Below are positions 15,442-23,363 of a stretch of 29,311 bases of DNA, one piece after another. The translations under genes and the position numbers were made by a program. Source of the stretch: Parvularculaceae bacterium UBA4496 (lineage in GTDB: Bacteria > Pseudomonadota > Alphaproteobacteria > Caulobacterales > Parvularculaceae); assembly GCA_002388885.1 (NCBI GenBank), contig DGNI01000038.1, positions 6,613 to 35,923 of the forward strand. The letters run 5' to 3'. The notes below the pieces were generated by a model, which worked only from the letters and a program-made list of their open reading frames with translations, ran no database searches and was not told the DNA's origin. Positions within the stretch are counted from its first letter, which is position 1. Every line of letters begins with the position of its first letter.

Positions 15442-16257
15442 ATGGGCGCTATACAAAAAATACTTGCGATGGTTTTATACACCACAGCGCTTTCGGGCTG
15501 CGGCTCACTGTTTGAATGCGACGGATATTATGAAACTGTGTACGTGCAAACACAAAGATGCACTGCGGGTTATTCCAGCACCGGGCACTGCAATGGCTGG
15601 ACCTTCGGTCAAAAGCCGGTGCAGCAATGCGTGCGCACGGCGAATTACGATGCCCCCAAATATAAAAAACCACAGGAACCAACTCCGCAGGCGTTAGCGG
15701 AGCGCGGCTACGACGCCCATAAGGGAGGCGATGATTTGAAAGCGGCCCGCCTATGGCGTCAAGCCGCTGACAAAGGAAACGCCGCGGCGCAAAACAACCT
15801 CGGCTGGGCATATGAATATGGTCGCGGCGTCGGTCAGGACAACGTTGAGGCTGCCCGGTGGTATCGCCTCGCAGCAGCTCAGGGGCATGTGTCCGCACAA
15901 TACAGTCTTGGCGTGATGTATCTTTTCGGCCGCGGCGTTACGCAGAACAATGCAGAAGCAGCACGGCTGTTTCTTTTGGCCGCTGAGCAGGGCGACGCAT
16001 CGGCGCAAAAGAATCTTGGTCTGATGTACAAGAACGGCGACAGCGTCGAGCAAAGCGATAGTGAGGCCGTTAAATGGTTCCGGCGGGCGGCCGAGCAAGA
16101 GCACGGGCCTGCGCAATTTTCTCTTGGTCTGATGTATGAGGAAGGGCGCGGCGTTCCAAAAAACGTCAAAACGGCAATCGAATGGTACCGCAAAGGGGCC
16201 GCCAGCGGCGATGAACGGGCAAAGACATCGCTTGAGCGGCTTGGGGCGTCGTCATGA
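15442..16257 (+). CDS. Cys-rich Sel1-repeat lipoprotein
   Basis: A 271-residue lipoprotein. The signal ends in the lipobox LSGC with C20 as the lipidated residue. It is followed by a short cysteine-rich segment (C26, C40, C50, C63; Tyr- and Thr-rich) that could make two disulfides, then one degenerate and at least four good Sel1 repeats from about residue 85. The pattern A-x-x-x-L-G-x-x-Y-x-x-G-x-x-V-x-x-x-x-x-x-A-x-x-W recurs about every 36 residues. Sel1 proteins act as scaffolds or inhibitors through protein contacts; the partner is unknown. The ribosome site AAAGGAGA (15428-15435) favours the ATG at 15442 over GTG 15436. The stop overlaps the next start by 4 bases. Confidence 0.85.
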   Translation: MGAIQKILAMVLYTTALSGCGSLFECDGYYETVYVQTQRCTAGYSSTGHCNGWTFGQKPVQQCVRTANYDAPKYKKPQEPTPQALAERGYDAHKGGDDLKAARLWRQAADKGNAAAQNNLGWAYEYGRGVGQDNVEAARWYRLAAAQGHVSAQYSLGVMYLFGRGVTQNNAEAARLFLLAAEQGDASAQKNLGLMYKNGDSVEQSDSEAVKWFRRAAEQEHGPAQFSLGLMYEEGRGVPKNVKTAIEWYRKGAASGDERAKTSLERLGASS

Positions 16258-17003
16258 AATATGGCTCATCGGCTAAACTCATTGCGATGAAGGCGCCGCG
16301 CAAGCTATTGATTGGCGCCGTGGTTGCGATTGGTTCAGCCATGGCGATGGCCGGCTGCGACGGCGAGGGGCCGGCAAGTGCGATTGAAGTCACTGCGCCG
16401 CCCGGCGCAGTCGTCGTCCTGCGATATGACAGGCCCGTTAAAGGCGCTCCAAAACGTGCGATGTCGTACATTCCGGCAAGGCCAGTTTTCAATCCAAGTC
16501 CTTTGCCTGAGAACGCGCTTCTTGTTCACAACGGCCTGGGGTTGCACGGGAGCGGCGATATAAGCGGGGAATTGTTGATCCAGGTGCCGGAAGACGCACA
16601 AGGGGCAATCCAATTTTCAGTATCTGCGTCAGGCGATGGCAGCCGGGCGGTAGGCGGCGCTTCGGTATTTTTTGCCGCTGATGAAGTCAATGTGACGATC
16701 TCGATTGAAGGCGAGCAGACAGAATTCGCGCCGCCGGACCTTGTTGGCGAATGGAACGACGGCAAAAGAAAGTGGATTTTTCGCGAATCACAAATCCCGA
16801 TTCTGAATATTCATTACGCATCCGGAGAAGAAAAAACCATAAGATACAATATTTACCCCGATGGGCGAGGCCGCTGGTTTCTTGTTGAGTCTGGACTCGT
16901 CGGAACTGCCTACTGGATTGAGATTGATGAATCCGGAGGACTGTTGGTCTCGCATGTCGGTGAAATATTTGACCCGTTCACGCGTTACACACGCGAACGC
17001 TAG
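16254..17003 (+). CDS. Lipoprotein of unknown function
   Basis: A 249-residue lipoprotein. After a long basic n-region and the hydrophobic stretch LLIGAVVAIGSAMAMA comes the lipobox AMAGC (C35). The mature part looks beta-rich, with AIEVTAPPGAVVVLRYDRPV, a middle region (GELLIQVPEDAQGAIQFSVSA, VNVTISIEG) and a C-terminal domain starting LVGEWNDGKRKWIFRES that resembles lipocalin-like 'amount of deviation' sheets only in a general way. No family is recognised. The start at 16254 is chosen for the ATGA overlap with the Sel1 lipoprotein gene; M12 is possible but has no ribosome site. It is the last gene of the seven-gene exported set. Confidence 0.78.
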   Translation: MKYGSSAKLIAMKAPRKLLIGAVVAIGSAMAMAGCDGEGPASAIEVTAPPGAVVVLRYDRPVKGAPKRAMSYIPARPVFNPSPLPENALLVHNGLGLHGSGDISGELLIQVPEDAQGAIQFSVSASGDGSRAVGGASVFFAADEVNVTISIEGEQTEFAPPDLVGEWNDGKRKWIFRESQIPILNIHYASGEEKTIRYNIYPDGRGRWFLVESGLVGTAYWIEIDESGGLLVSHVGEIFDPFTRYTRER

Positions 17004-17237
17004 AACCAGCGGCGCCTACTGAAAATTAGAGCAGGCGGATTCAAATTGCAGCCCGCCGAGATGGGAACGAGAGGCGACGCGAAAGAAGCTTTGAGATGGC
17101 GCGAAATTTGTGAATTTTTCTTTTAACTTGAAGTTGCACATATCGCTTGCCTAAAGTCTTTCACGAGCGGTGATCTCTTGGCAGGCAATTAGATTTCCCT
17201 GATCAGTGCCGCAAACTCCTTGATCCTTCAAGCAGCA

Positions 17238-17261
17238 TTCCCTTTTAAACTGTTTAGGGAA
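17238..17261. repeat. Imperfect inverted repeat
   Basis: TTCCCT (17238-17243) pairs with AGGGAA (17256-17261), and the inner AAAC can pair with GTTT, leaving a three-base bulge. It may be a terminator-like hairpin for the upstream operon or an IS end; no T-run follows. Confidence 0.4.
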
Positions 17262-17358
17262 TTCCAATAAAGACTAGTTCGACAATGCCCGCTTCCACCG
17301 CCACTGAGTTCCCTATATTTATTCTCATCGCATTACACCTCGAGATTGAGGCGTAAAT

Positions 17359-17586
17359 TCAAAGACCTTTGTGCCTACCGAAAAATAGATTCTGACAGAC
17401 TGCATTGTACAATCCGCCGGGTTGAGGGAAGTTACATATACGTCCAACTGATGGTGTGCCCGCTCCATTGGAGCACTTCGCTAAAGTTGAGGTACGTTCG
17501 CGTCGCGTTCTAAAGCTTTTGTGAACGTTCAGAATTTGACGCAAATGATCCTCCTCGCGAATCATCAAGGGAACGAAACACTTGCG
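17359..17586 (-). pseudogene. Remnant of an integrase-core (rve) transposase, C-terminal end
   Basis: Read on the minus strand, the translation gives RKCFVPLMIREEDHLRQIL, which fits the familiar R-R-E-C-L-D-H-x-I-I-x-x-E-x-H-L-R-x-I-L of rve-type transposases. After a degraded part there is GRICNFPQPGGLYN, fitting the family's end V-G-R-I-x-x-x-P-x-x-G-G-L-H-H. Around 17477-17500 another frame reads R-T-Y-L-N-F-S-E before -APM, resembling R-T-H-L-S-L-x-K-D-A-P, so at least two frameshifts have occurred. The upstream catalytic part is absent: the next gene begins at 17623. No intact terminal repeats are seen. The match is from memory of the family consensus; a protein search would settle it. 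Confidence 0.6.
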
Positions 17587-17622
17587 GTTTAAAGAAGGAA
17601 CAACCTCTAATGCAGAAGTTTG

Positions 17623-19602
17623 TTATCGGACCTCGGTGTATAAATACTCATTCTGACTGTCGCGGATGGAAAGCGTGCGCAAGCCATCGGTCTCGCCAAT
17701 AAGCGCCTCGATATTGATTTGCCCAGTTCCAATGGAAACCAGCGAAACGGTTCCGTCCGGATTGGTCCGTGTGGCGAGTGGCGCCTTGATCGAGCCGGCT
17801 GTAACCCATGCAGCGCCGTCCTTTTCGTAAATTGTAATGGACCCGATGCCGGGGCTTTCATAGCGTTCGGCCAGGTTCGCCAGCACTTCCGGATCTCCGG
17901 GGATCGTCAGGTCTTGCCGGCGACTTTCGGCCTGCGCTTTGATACGGGTTGCTGCTTCAGCTACGTCTGCTGCAGCTTCGGGTTTTCCGTCATACAAGAC
18001 TTCGAGAAGGCGCCGTAAAAACGGGCCTAACATCGCCTGGCCGGGATCGGAGTTGGTGAGGATGACCGCGCCGACATTGGCCTCAGGAAGTGCGAACCAA
18101 TTGGCGTGGTAACCTGACAGGGTGCCGCCATGGGTAACAACCGGAATGTCCGAATGGAGTTCATAAAAAAGGCCCATGCCGTACCACATGTTTTCTCGTA
18201 CTTGCACGCCGCGCTCCCGCCGCTCGAGGAGGTTTTCTTCGCTGACAAATCTTTTGCCGTTGGGAGTCAGCCCCTTTGAAAGCTCCGATTGCACATAATG
18301 CGCTACGTCGGCTGCAGTGGAAAACACGCCGCCTGCCGGACGTAAGGGGTACACGGTCTGATTGAAATAGTTTGACATCACGGCGACATTGCCATCGACG
18401 TCCAGTCCGTGCGGGCTCGCCCAATTGCCGCGCATGCCTTCGGCAAAATCAAAGGTGGTATTTTTCATCTTGAGCGGGCCAAAAACCAGCTTGTCCATGG
18501 CCTTGTCGAAAGCGGCGCCAAGTTCCATGTCGGGATAGGTGAGTGCGCCGCCGACATAACCGGCCGCCGCCGCCATGTTGTTGTTATACTGAAAGAGCTC
18601 GCCAAAGCTGCTGGTCGGTTGCGTTTCCGCGAGCTGACGAAACGTGTCGGAAGCCGGCGCGCCCTGATCAGCCAGAATAAATGCCCAATCCTTGCGCGGC
18701 AGTCCTGTGCACGCGCAAACGAGGTGGCGGATCAGCGTGGCGTTTGTCGTCTCGTCGTCGCCGAGACGGAATGGTGGATAGACGTCAACGACCCGCTGGT
18801 CCCAGTCAAGCTTGCCTTGATCGGCAAGAATCGACAGCAGCAGCGTCGACATGCCCTTCGTGCTCGATGCAATCATGAACTTCGTGTGCTCGTTGACAGG
18901 TTGTTTCGAGCCGAGTTGGGTTACGCCAAAACCGCCTTCCCAGACGACTTCGCCCTTATCGATGATGGCAATGGCGACGGCGGGAACTTCCAGCGTCTTT
19001 GCCGATTCAGCCACAAAGTCTCGCAATAGCTGGACCCGTTCGGACGTTAGCGGGCGTGCTGCTTTTCCAGCGAAGGACTCTCGCTCATACCCGGCTGGTA
19101 AAAGGCCCTGTCGCGCGACCGCAACTGCAGCGGAGCGCTTTCCTGCTGTGGCTTGCGATCCAGTGACGATCATTACAGTCCAGGCGTCGCCCTTGCGTAG
19201 TATCAATGCCGACACGGTGATCTGCTCGGCGGGAGATGTTTCGTAAGATATGCTTGCCCGCTCGTCCCAACCGTCATCTGGACGCATCGGGTTGACCCGG
19301 CGCACCTGTCTGTTCGCTTCGGGATCGTATGCTGACCATGCTTTGGCCGCAGCATCCCCGGCGTCGCCCGCCGCACCGACTTCGACGATGACGATATCGA
19401 GGTCGCCTTCTGGCGCGGTGAAGACCGTTACGGTTTCATTGGTATTTATGGACCAGTCTTTAGGCTGGGTGAATGCAGTTCCGGCGGATGTCGCTCCGGG
19501 CGTGTCCTCGGACACCATTTCTTGCGCAGATGCAACGGAGGCGAAACTGAATAACGATAACGAGACGATGAATGTTAGAAAGTTTGTTTTCTTGCGCTGC
19601 AT
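17623..19602 (-). CDS. Exported serine hydrolase (beta-lactamase/DD-peptidase fold) with extra N-terminal domain
   Basis: A 659-residue exported protein. The signal peptide is MQRKKTNFLTFIVSLSLFSF...ASA. A domain of about 150 residues follows (W-S-I-N-T-N-E-T-V-T, DDGWDERASISYET, GDAWTVMIVTGS), then a class C beta-lactamase-like domain from about residue 185. Catalytic motifs are S246-S-T-K249 (SxxK), Y339-N-N (YxN) and THGGTLSGY in place of KTG. Such enzymes are esterases, D-aminopeptidases or DD-peptidases. A C-terminal beta-rich part (about 570-659) resembles the extra domain of D-aminopeptidase relatives. The start at 19602 has GAGAGG about 9 bases before it; an ATG at 19617 overlaps the stop of the upstream hydrolase gene (TAATG). 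Either way the two genes are translationally coupled. Confidence 0.85.
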   Translation of the reverse strand: MQRKKTNFLTFIVSLSLFSFASVASAQEMVSEDTPGATSAGTAFTQPKDWSINTNETVTVFTAPEGDLDIVIVEVGAAGDAGDAAAKAWSAYDPEANRQVRRVNPMRPDDGWDERASISYETSPAEQITVSALILRKGDAWTVMIVTGSQATAGKRSAAVAVARQGLLPAGYERESFAGKAARPLTSERVQLLRDFVAESAKTLEVPAVAIAIIDKGEVVWEGGFGVTQLGSKQPVNEHTKFMIASSTKGMSTLLLSILADQGKLDWDQRVVDVYPPFRLGDDETTNATLIRHLVCACTGLPRKDWAFILADQGAPASDTFRQLAETQPTSSFGELFQYNNNMAAAAGYVGGALTYPDMELGAAFDKAMDKLVFGPLKMKNTTFDFAEGMRGNWASPHGLDVDGNVAVMSNYFNQTVYPLRPAGGVFSTAADVAHYVQSELSKGLTPNGKRFVSEENLLERRERGVQVRENMWYGMGLFYELHSDIPVVTHGGTLSGYHANWFALPEANVGAVILTNSDPGQAMLGPFLRRLLEVLYDGKPEAAADVAEAATRIKAQAESRRQDLTIPGDPEVLANLAERYESPGIGSITIYEKDGAAWVTAGSIKAPLATRTNPDGTVSLVSIGTGQINIEALIGETDGLRTLSIRDSQNEYLYTEVR

Positions 19603-19616
19603 AATGAAGCCTCTCA

Positions 19617-21098
19617 TTATTTTACGCGCCGGAACGCCATGTAGGGTTGGGTGCTGAAGGACAGCAAAAAATCGTCTTCGTCGCCGTGAAACTGGATGTG
19701 CTCATAGGGACCGCCAGCCCGGGCGCCCGTCGTTTTTTCGTACATCATTGGCCCGATCCGCTCCCAATAGGTTGTTTCGTCCCGGAACGTGACGGTGATG
19801 GCGCTGTCGCCGGCAGCAGCCACTGTGATGTCGAATTCAGGGCGCGGGTCCTGCGAATAGTCACGGCGATTTACACGATAAGAACCGAGAGGGGGCGTCT
19901 CGTCCTCCGGCGCAGCGGCGCGCGGGGCGGGTTCATGCGGGAAAACGCGGCCGATAATGGCGTTGGTCAGGTCAGTGCGGCCCGGCGAACTTTCATTGCC
20001 GCCCGTTACGGAAACAAAGAAACCGAAGTCAGCTTCCGGCGCGAGAATTAAATTGGAATGGAAATCCCCCGTATTGCCGCCATGTCCGACCATAGTCGGA
20101 GCAGCCTTGCGCACGAAGTAAAACCCATGGGCCATGCCGGGCAGATCGGGCGCATTCGCCAGTGAAGCGCTCATCAGCAGGCGGACCGATTCGGGCTTTA
20201 AAATGCGCGTGCGGCCTAAACGGCCGTCACTCAACATCGCCAGCATGAAACGCGCCATATTTTCTGCGCTGGACGTGGCAGACCCCGCGGGCATGATATT
20301 GCTGAAAAGTTCGAATGGTTGCGCGACAAGGCGGCCGTCCTCGAGTTCGTAACCGTTGGCCATGCGCGCCTCGAACTCCGCAGGCAAAGGCTCGCGGAAC
20401 GTAGTTGAGTCCATGCCAAGTGGTTTGAAAATATGATTTTCAACGTAATCGGCGAAAGGCTCGCCCGACACGCGTTCGACAATGTAGCCCGCAAGTGCAA
20501 CGCCATAGTTGGAATAAGCAATCTCGGTTCCGGGCGCCCACACGCGTTCTGGTATATTCGATTTGATCCAATCGCCGTATGGCGTGAGGTCTTCGACCTT
20601 TTGAACTGAGATGCCGCTGACGTCGCTCATGCCGGGGCTGTGTGACATCAAATGGCGCACGAGGACGGATTGCCCCTCGTAGGGTGGGATGGTGAAGTCG
20701 ATATAGCTGTTGACGTCCGCATCAAGGTCAATACGGCCAGCCTCCACCTGCTGCATCAAAGCAGTCCATGTAAACAATTTGGAGACAGAGCCGGGACGAA
20801 ATAGCGTTTCGTGAGGATCGACCGCGGTATGAGCGTCAATATCAGCGAACCCATACCCCTTCGAGAAAAGCACTTTTCCATTGTGAACGATGGCAATTGT
20901 CGCGCCGGCGACTTCCCGGTTGACGATTTGTTGCGCCATAACGCCGTCAACGAAACCTTCAAGACTTTTGAGCTCTTGTAGTTTGACACGTTCGGCCGTG
21001 GGTGCAGCGGCGGTCGCCGAAGGCGCCATGCAGAGTGGTGATAAAACCAGAATTGCGAAAGCCGCCGCCGCGCCCTGTGAAACATCACCCATTCTCAT
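19617..21098 (-). CDS. Exported serine hydrolase (beta-lactamase/DD-peptidase fold)
   Basis: A 493-residue exported class C beta-lactamase-like hydrolase. An Ala-rich signal peptide ends about residue 30. Catalytic motifs are S104-V-S-K107 (PGSVSKLFTW), Y195-S-N197 (AYSNYG) and H339-G-G341 (VGHGGNTG). After the catalytic domain (to about 390) a Pro/Ala linker leads to a C-terminal beta domain (LGSYRVNRRDYS... FEDITV-like strands), common in this family. Substrates of such proteins range from esters to D-amino-acid peptides and cannot be read here. GAGGGA precedes the ATG at 21098; M3 is an alternative with better spacing. It lies 75 bases after the amidohydrolase gene and is coupled to the following hydrolase gene, so it belongs to the minus-strand operon. 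Confidence 0.85.
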   Translation of the reverse strand: MRMGDVSQGAAAAFAILVLSPLCMAPSATAAAPTAERVKLQELKSLEGFVDGVMAQQIVNREVAGATIAIVHNGKVLFSKGYGFADIDAHTAVDPHETLFRPGSVSKLFTWTALMQQVEAGRIDLDADVNSYIDFTIPPYEGQSVLVRHLMSHSPGMSDVSGISVQKVEDLTPYGDWIKSNIPERVWAPGTEIAYSNYGVALAGYIVERVSGEPFADYVENHIFKPLGMDSTTFREPLPAEFEARMANGYELEDGRLVAQPFELFSNIMPAGSATSSAENMARFMLAMLSDGRLGRTRILKPESVRLLMSASLANAPDLPGMAHGFYFVRKAAPTMVGHGGNTGDFHSNLILAPEADFGFFVSVTGGNESSPGRTDLTNAIIGRVFPHEPAPRAAAPEDETPPLGSYRVNRRDYSQDPRPEFDITVAAAGDSAITVTFRDETTYWERIGPMMYEKTTGARAGGPYEHIQFHGDEDDFLLSFSTQPYMAFRRVK

Positions 21099-21173
21099 AA
21101 TTCCCTCACTCGCTCCTGCACGCTTTCTTCCTCCGCGCTGAATTGAAATTTGCGCGGCAAACGCCGTTGCTCT

Positions 21174-22727
21174 TCATTGGTTGGAAGGCGTTCTGCGGAC
21201 TGGACGTCCGGGCAGAACCGCCGTGTCGAGTTCACCACCCCACACCAGCGGCGTTCCGGCGACGAGCACATACTCAAATCCGACCGACATCTGCGCCGGG
21301 TCTTCATAGGTTGCGCGATCGCTGACCGTTTTAAAATCAAAGATAACAATGTCGGCGTCGGCGCCTTCCTGAATGCGGCCCTTATGACGCATCTGCGGCA
21401 CGGACGCTTCGAGGATTTGCGCCGGGATAAGGCTCGTTTTGGCGAGCGCCTCGTTCAAGCTGATCATGTTGTTTTCGCGAACATAAACGCGCAAGAATTT
21501 TGAGAACGTGCCGGCGCTGCGCGGGTGCGCCTCGGCATTCGCCGGAATCGGCCATACATCGTTTCCGATTTGCTCTCTGTTCACCTGCCAATCGCCGCCA
21601 TCAGATGCGATGGCGCCGCCCGGGAACAAAATGGACTGGGCGAGTATGTTCCGATCGTTGGCGTTATCCTCGGGATGCAGGAAGTGAACGACAATGCCTG
21701 TCCTCGGCTCCTCTTTCTGCAGCCGGTCAAACTCTGCGTCAGTCAGCGGCACGCCGTCTAATGTAAAATCGGATTTCTTGATGCCGCCCAGACGTGCCTG
21801 CCAGTTCTCTCCTTCAAACAAGGCGGTCCCGATCGCGGTGGCGCCAGCGCCATAGGGATAGGCTTCGACAGTGATGTTGACGCCGTTGGCCTGCGCGCTT
21901 TCAAGCATAGCGCGGATTGGCGCAATGTCGCGCATGCTGATGCTGTTCAAATGAGAAATATGCATCTGCGCGCCCGTAGCGGCGGAGACGGCGACCATTT
22001 CCTGAAAGCCTTCAAATGAGCTGTCAGGCTCAATGTTCGACAAGTAACGCGCATGGGTAAATGTCGGGACGCTTTGTTCCGCCGCTAATTCATGAAGCGC
22101 GAAATACTCGTTTCTTCCCGCACCGGGTGCGTAACCCAGCAGGACGCCGATCCCCAAGCCTCCGTCATCAAGCTCTTTTTGTACTCGATCCAGAATGCCT
22201 GCTGTTTGCTCTTCCGAGGTTGGCGTATAGCGCCAGTCGGGCCCGTCGTCCTCACGCAGTGTCTCATCCGATATCTCGACGTCCTTCAAAAGTTCGGCGT
22301 TGCGGGCGCGCAACCAGTTAACGGATGCGCCATAATGAATCGGCCGGCCTTCTTCGGCAGCGGCGTCGTAAAAGCTAGCGACCGGATACTTGCCAGACTC
22401 CAGCTCAAGCGCGGTTGTGACGCCATCAAGCGCTTGTACTCGCCCGGAGGGAATGGTCTGTCCATGCGCGTGCAAGTCAATAAAGCCCGGCGCAACAACA
22501 AGGCCTTCTGCATCGATGACGCGGTCGCCGCTAAGCTTCCTTTTCGTTACCCTGACAATCTTGCCGTCGCGGACGCCGACATTGCGCACGGCATCAAGGC
22601 CTGTTTCGGGATCAATGACGCGGCCGTGAAGTATGACAAGATCGAGCGGGTTCTTTTGCGCGCTGGCGTTTGGTGCAAGGGCCAACAGGCCGGATAGCAA
22701 CAGGCATAGCGACAGCTGCATTTTCAT
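21174..22727 (-). CDS. Exported D-aminoacylase-type amidohydrolase
   Basis: A 517-residue exported amidohydrolase of the N-acyl-D-amino-acid deacylase group. The signal peptide is MKMQLSLCLLLSGLLALAPN-ASA. The typical start DLVILHGRVIDPETG is followed by the metal site in order: H-x-H in PGFIDLHAHGQ, a bridging acidic candidate in TALELESG, His in FTHARYLS, His in MHISHLNS, and Asp in IASDGGD. The family hydrolyses N-acyl-D-amino acids or related cyclic amides, mostly in the cytoplasm, so an export signal is noteworthy. The start at 22727 has GGGAGC 8 bases upstream; an in-frame ATG at 22742 would place that ribosome site inside the gene. It lies 92 bases after the Lrp gene, within the same minus-strand run. 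The exact substrate is unknown. Confidence 0.82.
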   Translation of the reverse strand: MKMQLSLCLLLSGLLALAPNASAQKNPLDLVILHGRVIDPETGLDAVRNVGVRDGKIVRVTKRKLSGDRVIDAEGLVVAPGFIDLHAHGQTIPSGRVQALDGVTTALELESGKYPVASFYDAAAEEGRPIHYGASVNWLRARNAELLKDVEISDETLREDDGPDWRYTPTSEEQTAGILDRVQKELDDGGLGIGVLLGYAPGAGRNEYFALHELAAEQSVPTFTHARYLSNIEPDSSFEGFQEMVAVSAATGAQMHISHLNSISMRDIAPIRAMLESAQANGVNITVEAYPYGAGATAIGTALFEGENWQARLGGIKKSDFTLDGVPLTDAEFDRLQKEEPRTGIVVHFLHPEDNANDRNILAQSILFPGGAIASDGGDWQVNREQIGNDVWPIPANAEAHPRSAGTFSKFLRVYVRENNMISLNEALAKTSLIPAQILEASVPQMRHKGRIQEGADADIVIFDFKTVSDRATYEDPAQMSVGFEYVLVAGTPLVWGGELDTAVLPGRPVRRTPSNQ

Positions 22728-22819
22728 AGAACTTGCTCCCATTCAGTTTGCTGGATCAGCATTGCAGATGATCGGTTGGGTCAATTGCTGAATTGACGAG
22801 TGAATTGTGAAAACGAAAA

Positions 22820-23305
22820 TCAAGCGCATATTGCGGAACCACGCAAAGAAAGGCGGGGCGGAATCATTTCATGTTTGACCGACCGTAAAGCAAAGCTTGA
22901 TTTGGTTGAGCGAATTGAAGCAGCGCTGGAGATTCTTTCCGTAAGCAGCTTTTCAAATTCCGCACAACTGTCGACGGCAACACGCAACAAATAATCCGTG
23001 TCTCCTGCGGTCAGGTAACAGTCCATTATCTGCGGCGTTTCATTGACAAGTTTTTGAAAAGCCGCGTGTGTGGATTGCCGCTGATTGGCAAGCGTCACCC
23101 AAACGAAAACGCAGATGCTCGCGCCCAGTTTGTTTTCATTTAAGATTGCAGCGTAGCCGGTGATATATCCGCTTTCCTCAATACGTTTCACGCGTTTTAT
23201 GGTTGGCGTCTGAGAAAGATGAATATGATCGGCGAGGCATGCATATGACATGCGCCCATCCTTGCTGAGCGCTTTCAGTATCTTGATGTCTACCTTGTCG
23301 ATCAT
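22820..23305 (-). CDS. Lrp/AsnC-family transcriptional regulator
   Basis: A 161-residue regulator. The N-terminal helix-turn-helix reads DKVDIKILKALSKDGRMSYACLADHIHLSQTPTIKRVKRIEESGYITGY, the standard Lrp opening. The RAM domain follows, with strands GASICVFVWVTL, IMDCYLTAGDTDYLLRVAV and the helix EFEKLLTERISSA, which bind amino-acid effectors in known members. The A-G-D-x-D-Y-L motif typical of the effector pocket is intact. Lrp proteins form octamers and respond to amino acids. It sits inside a run of peptide- and amide-hydrolase genes, 58 bases after a serine hydrolase gene and 92 before the amidohydrolase, so it probably reports on the amino acids released by these enzymes. Confidence 0.9.
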   Translation of the reverse strand: MIDKVDIKILKALSKDGRMSYACLADHIHLSQTPTIKRVKRIEESGYITGYAAILNENKLGASICVFVWVTLANQRQSTHAAFQKLVNETPQIMDCYLTAGDTDYLLRVAVDSCAEFEKLLTERISSAASIRSTKSSFALRSVKHEMIPPRLSLRGSAICA

Positions 23306-23363
23306 TGCTCTTACTGCACGCAGAAGGGAACGCGTTCCGCGAATTTCCTTTGGCGGACTTCCG

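Larger units (their letters stand above)
17004..17622. other. Gene-poor AT-richer spacer with IS debris
   Basis: This 619-base gap has no intact gene and a lower GC content than its flanks. It contains an imperfect inverted repeat at 17238-17261 (TTCCCT...AAAC, G TTT AGGGAA around a one-base loop) and, on the minus strand, a decayed transposase end (17359-17586), listed separately. No copy of the tRNA-Ser 3' end was found here by eye, so no att repeat is claimed. The spacer separates the exported-protein operon from the converging hydrolase genes. Confidence 0.6.

Noticed and set aside
17004..17622. Attachment-site repeat matching the tRNA-Ser 3' end
   Set aside because: By eye no stretch matching TTCGAATCCCTC or the acceptor end was found, so no att site is claimed.
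18409..19246. Plus-strand frames of up to 206 codons across the serine hydrolase gene
   Set aside because: The opposite strand carries a full hydrolase with signal peptide and SxxK, YxN and HGG motifs; the plus-strand products have no recognisable features.
22092..22697. Plus-strand frame of 201 codons across the amidohydrolase gene
   Set aside because: Antisense to a complete amidohydrolase with its metal ligands; no ribosome site and no domain pattern.
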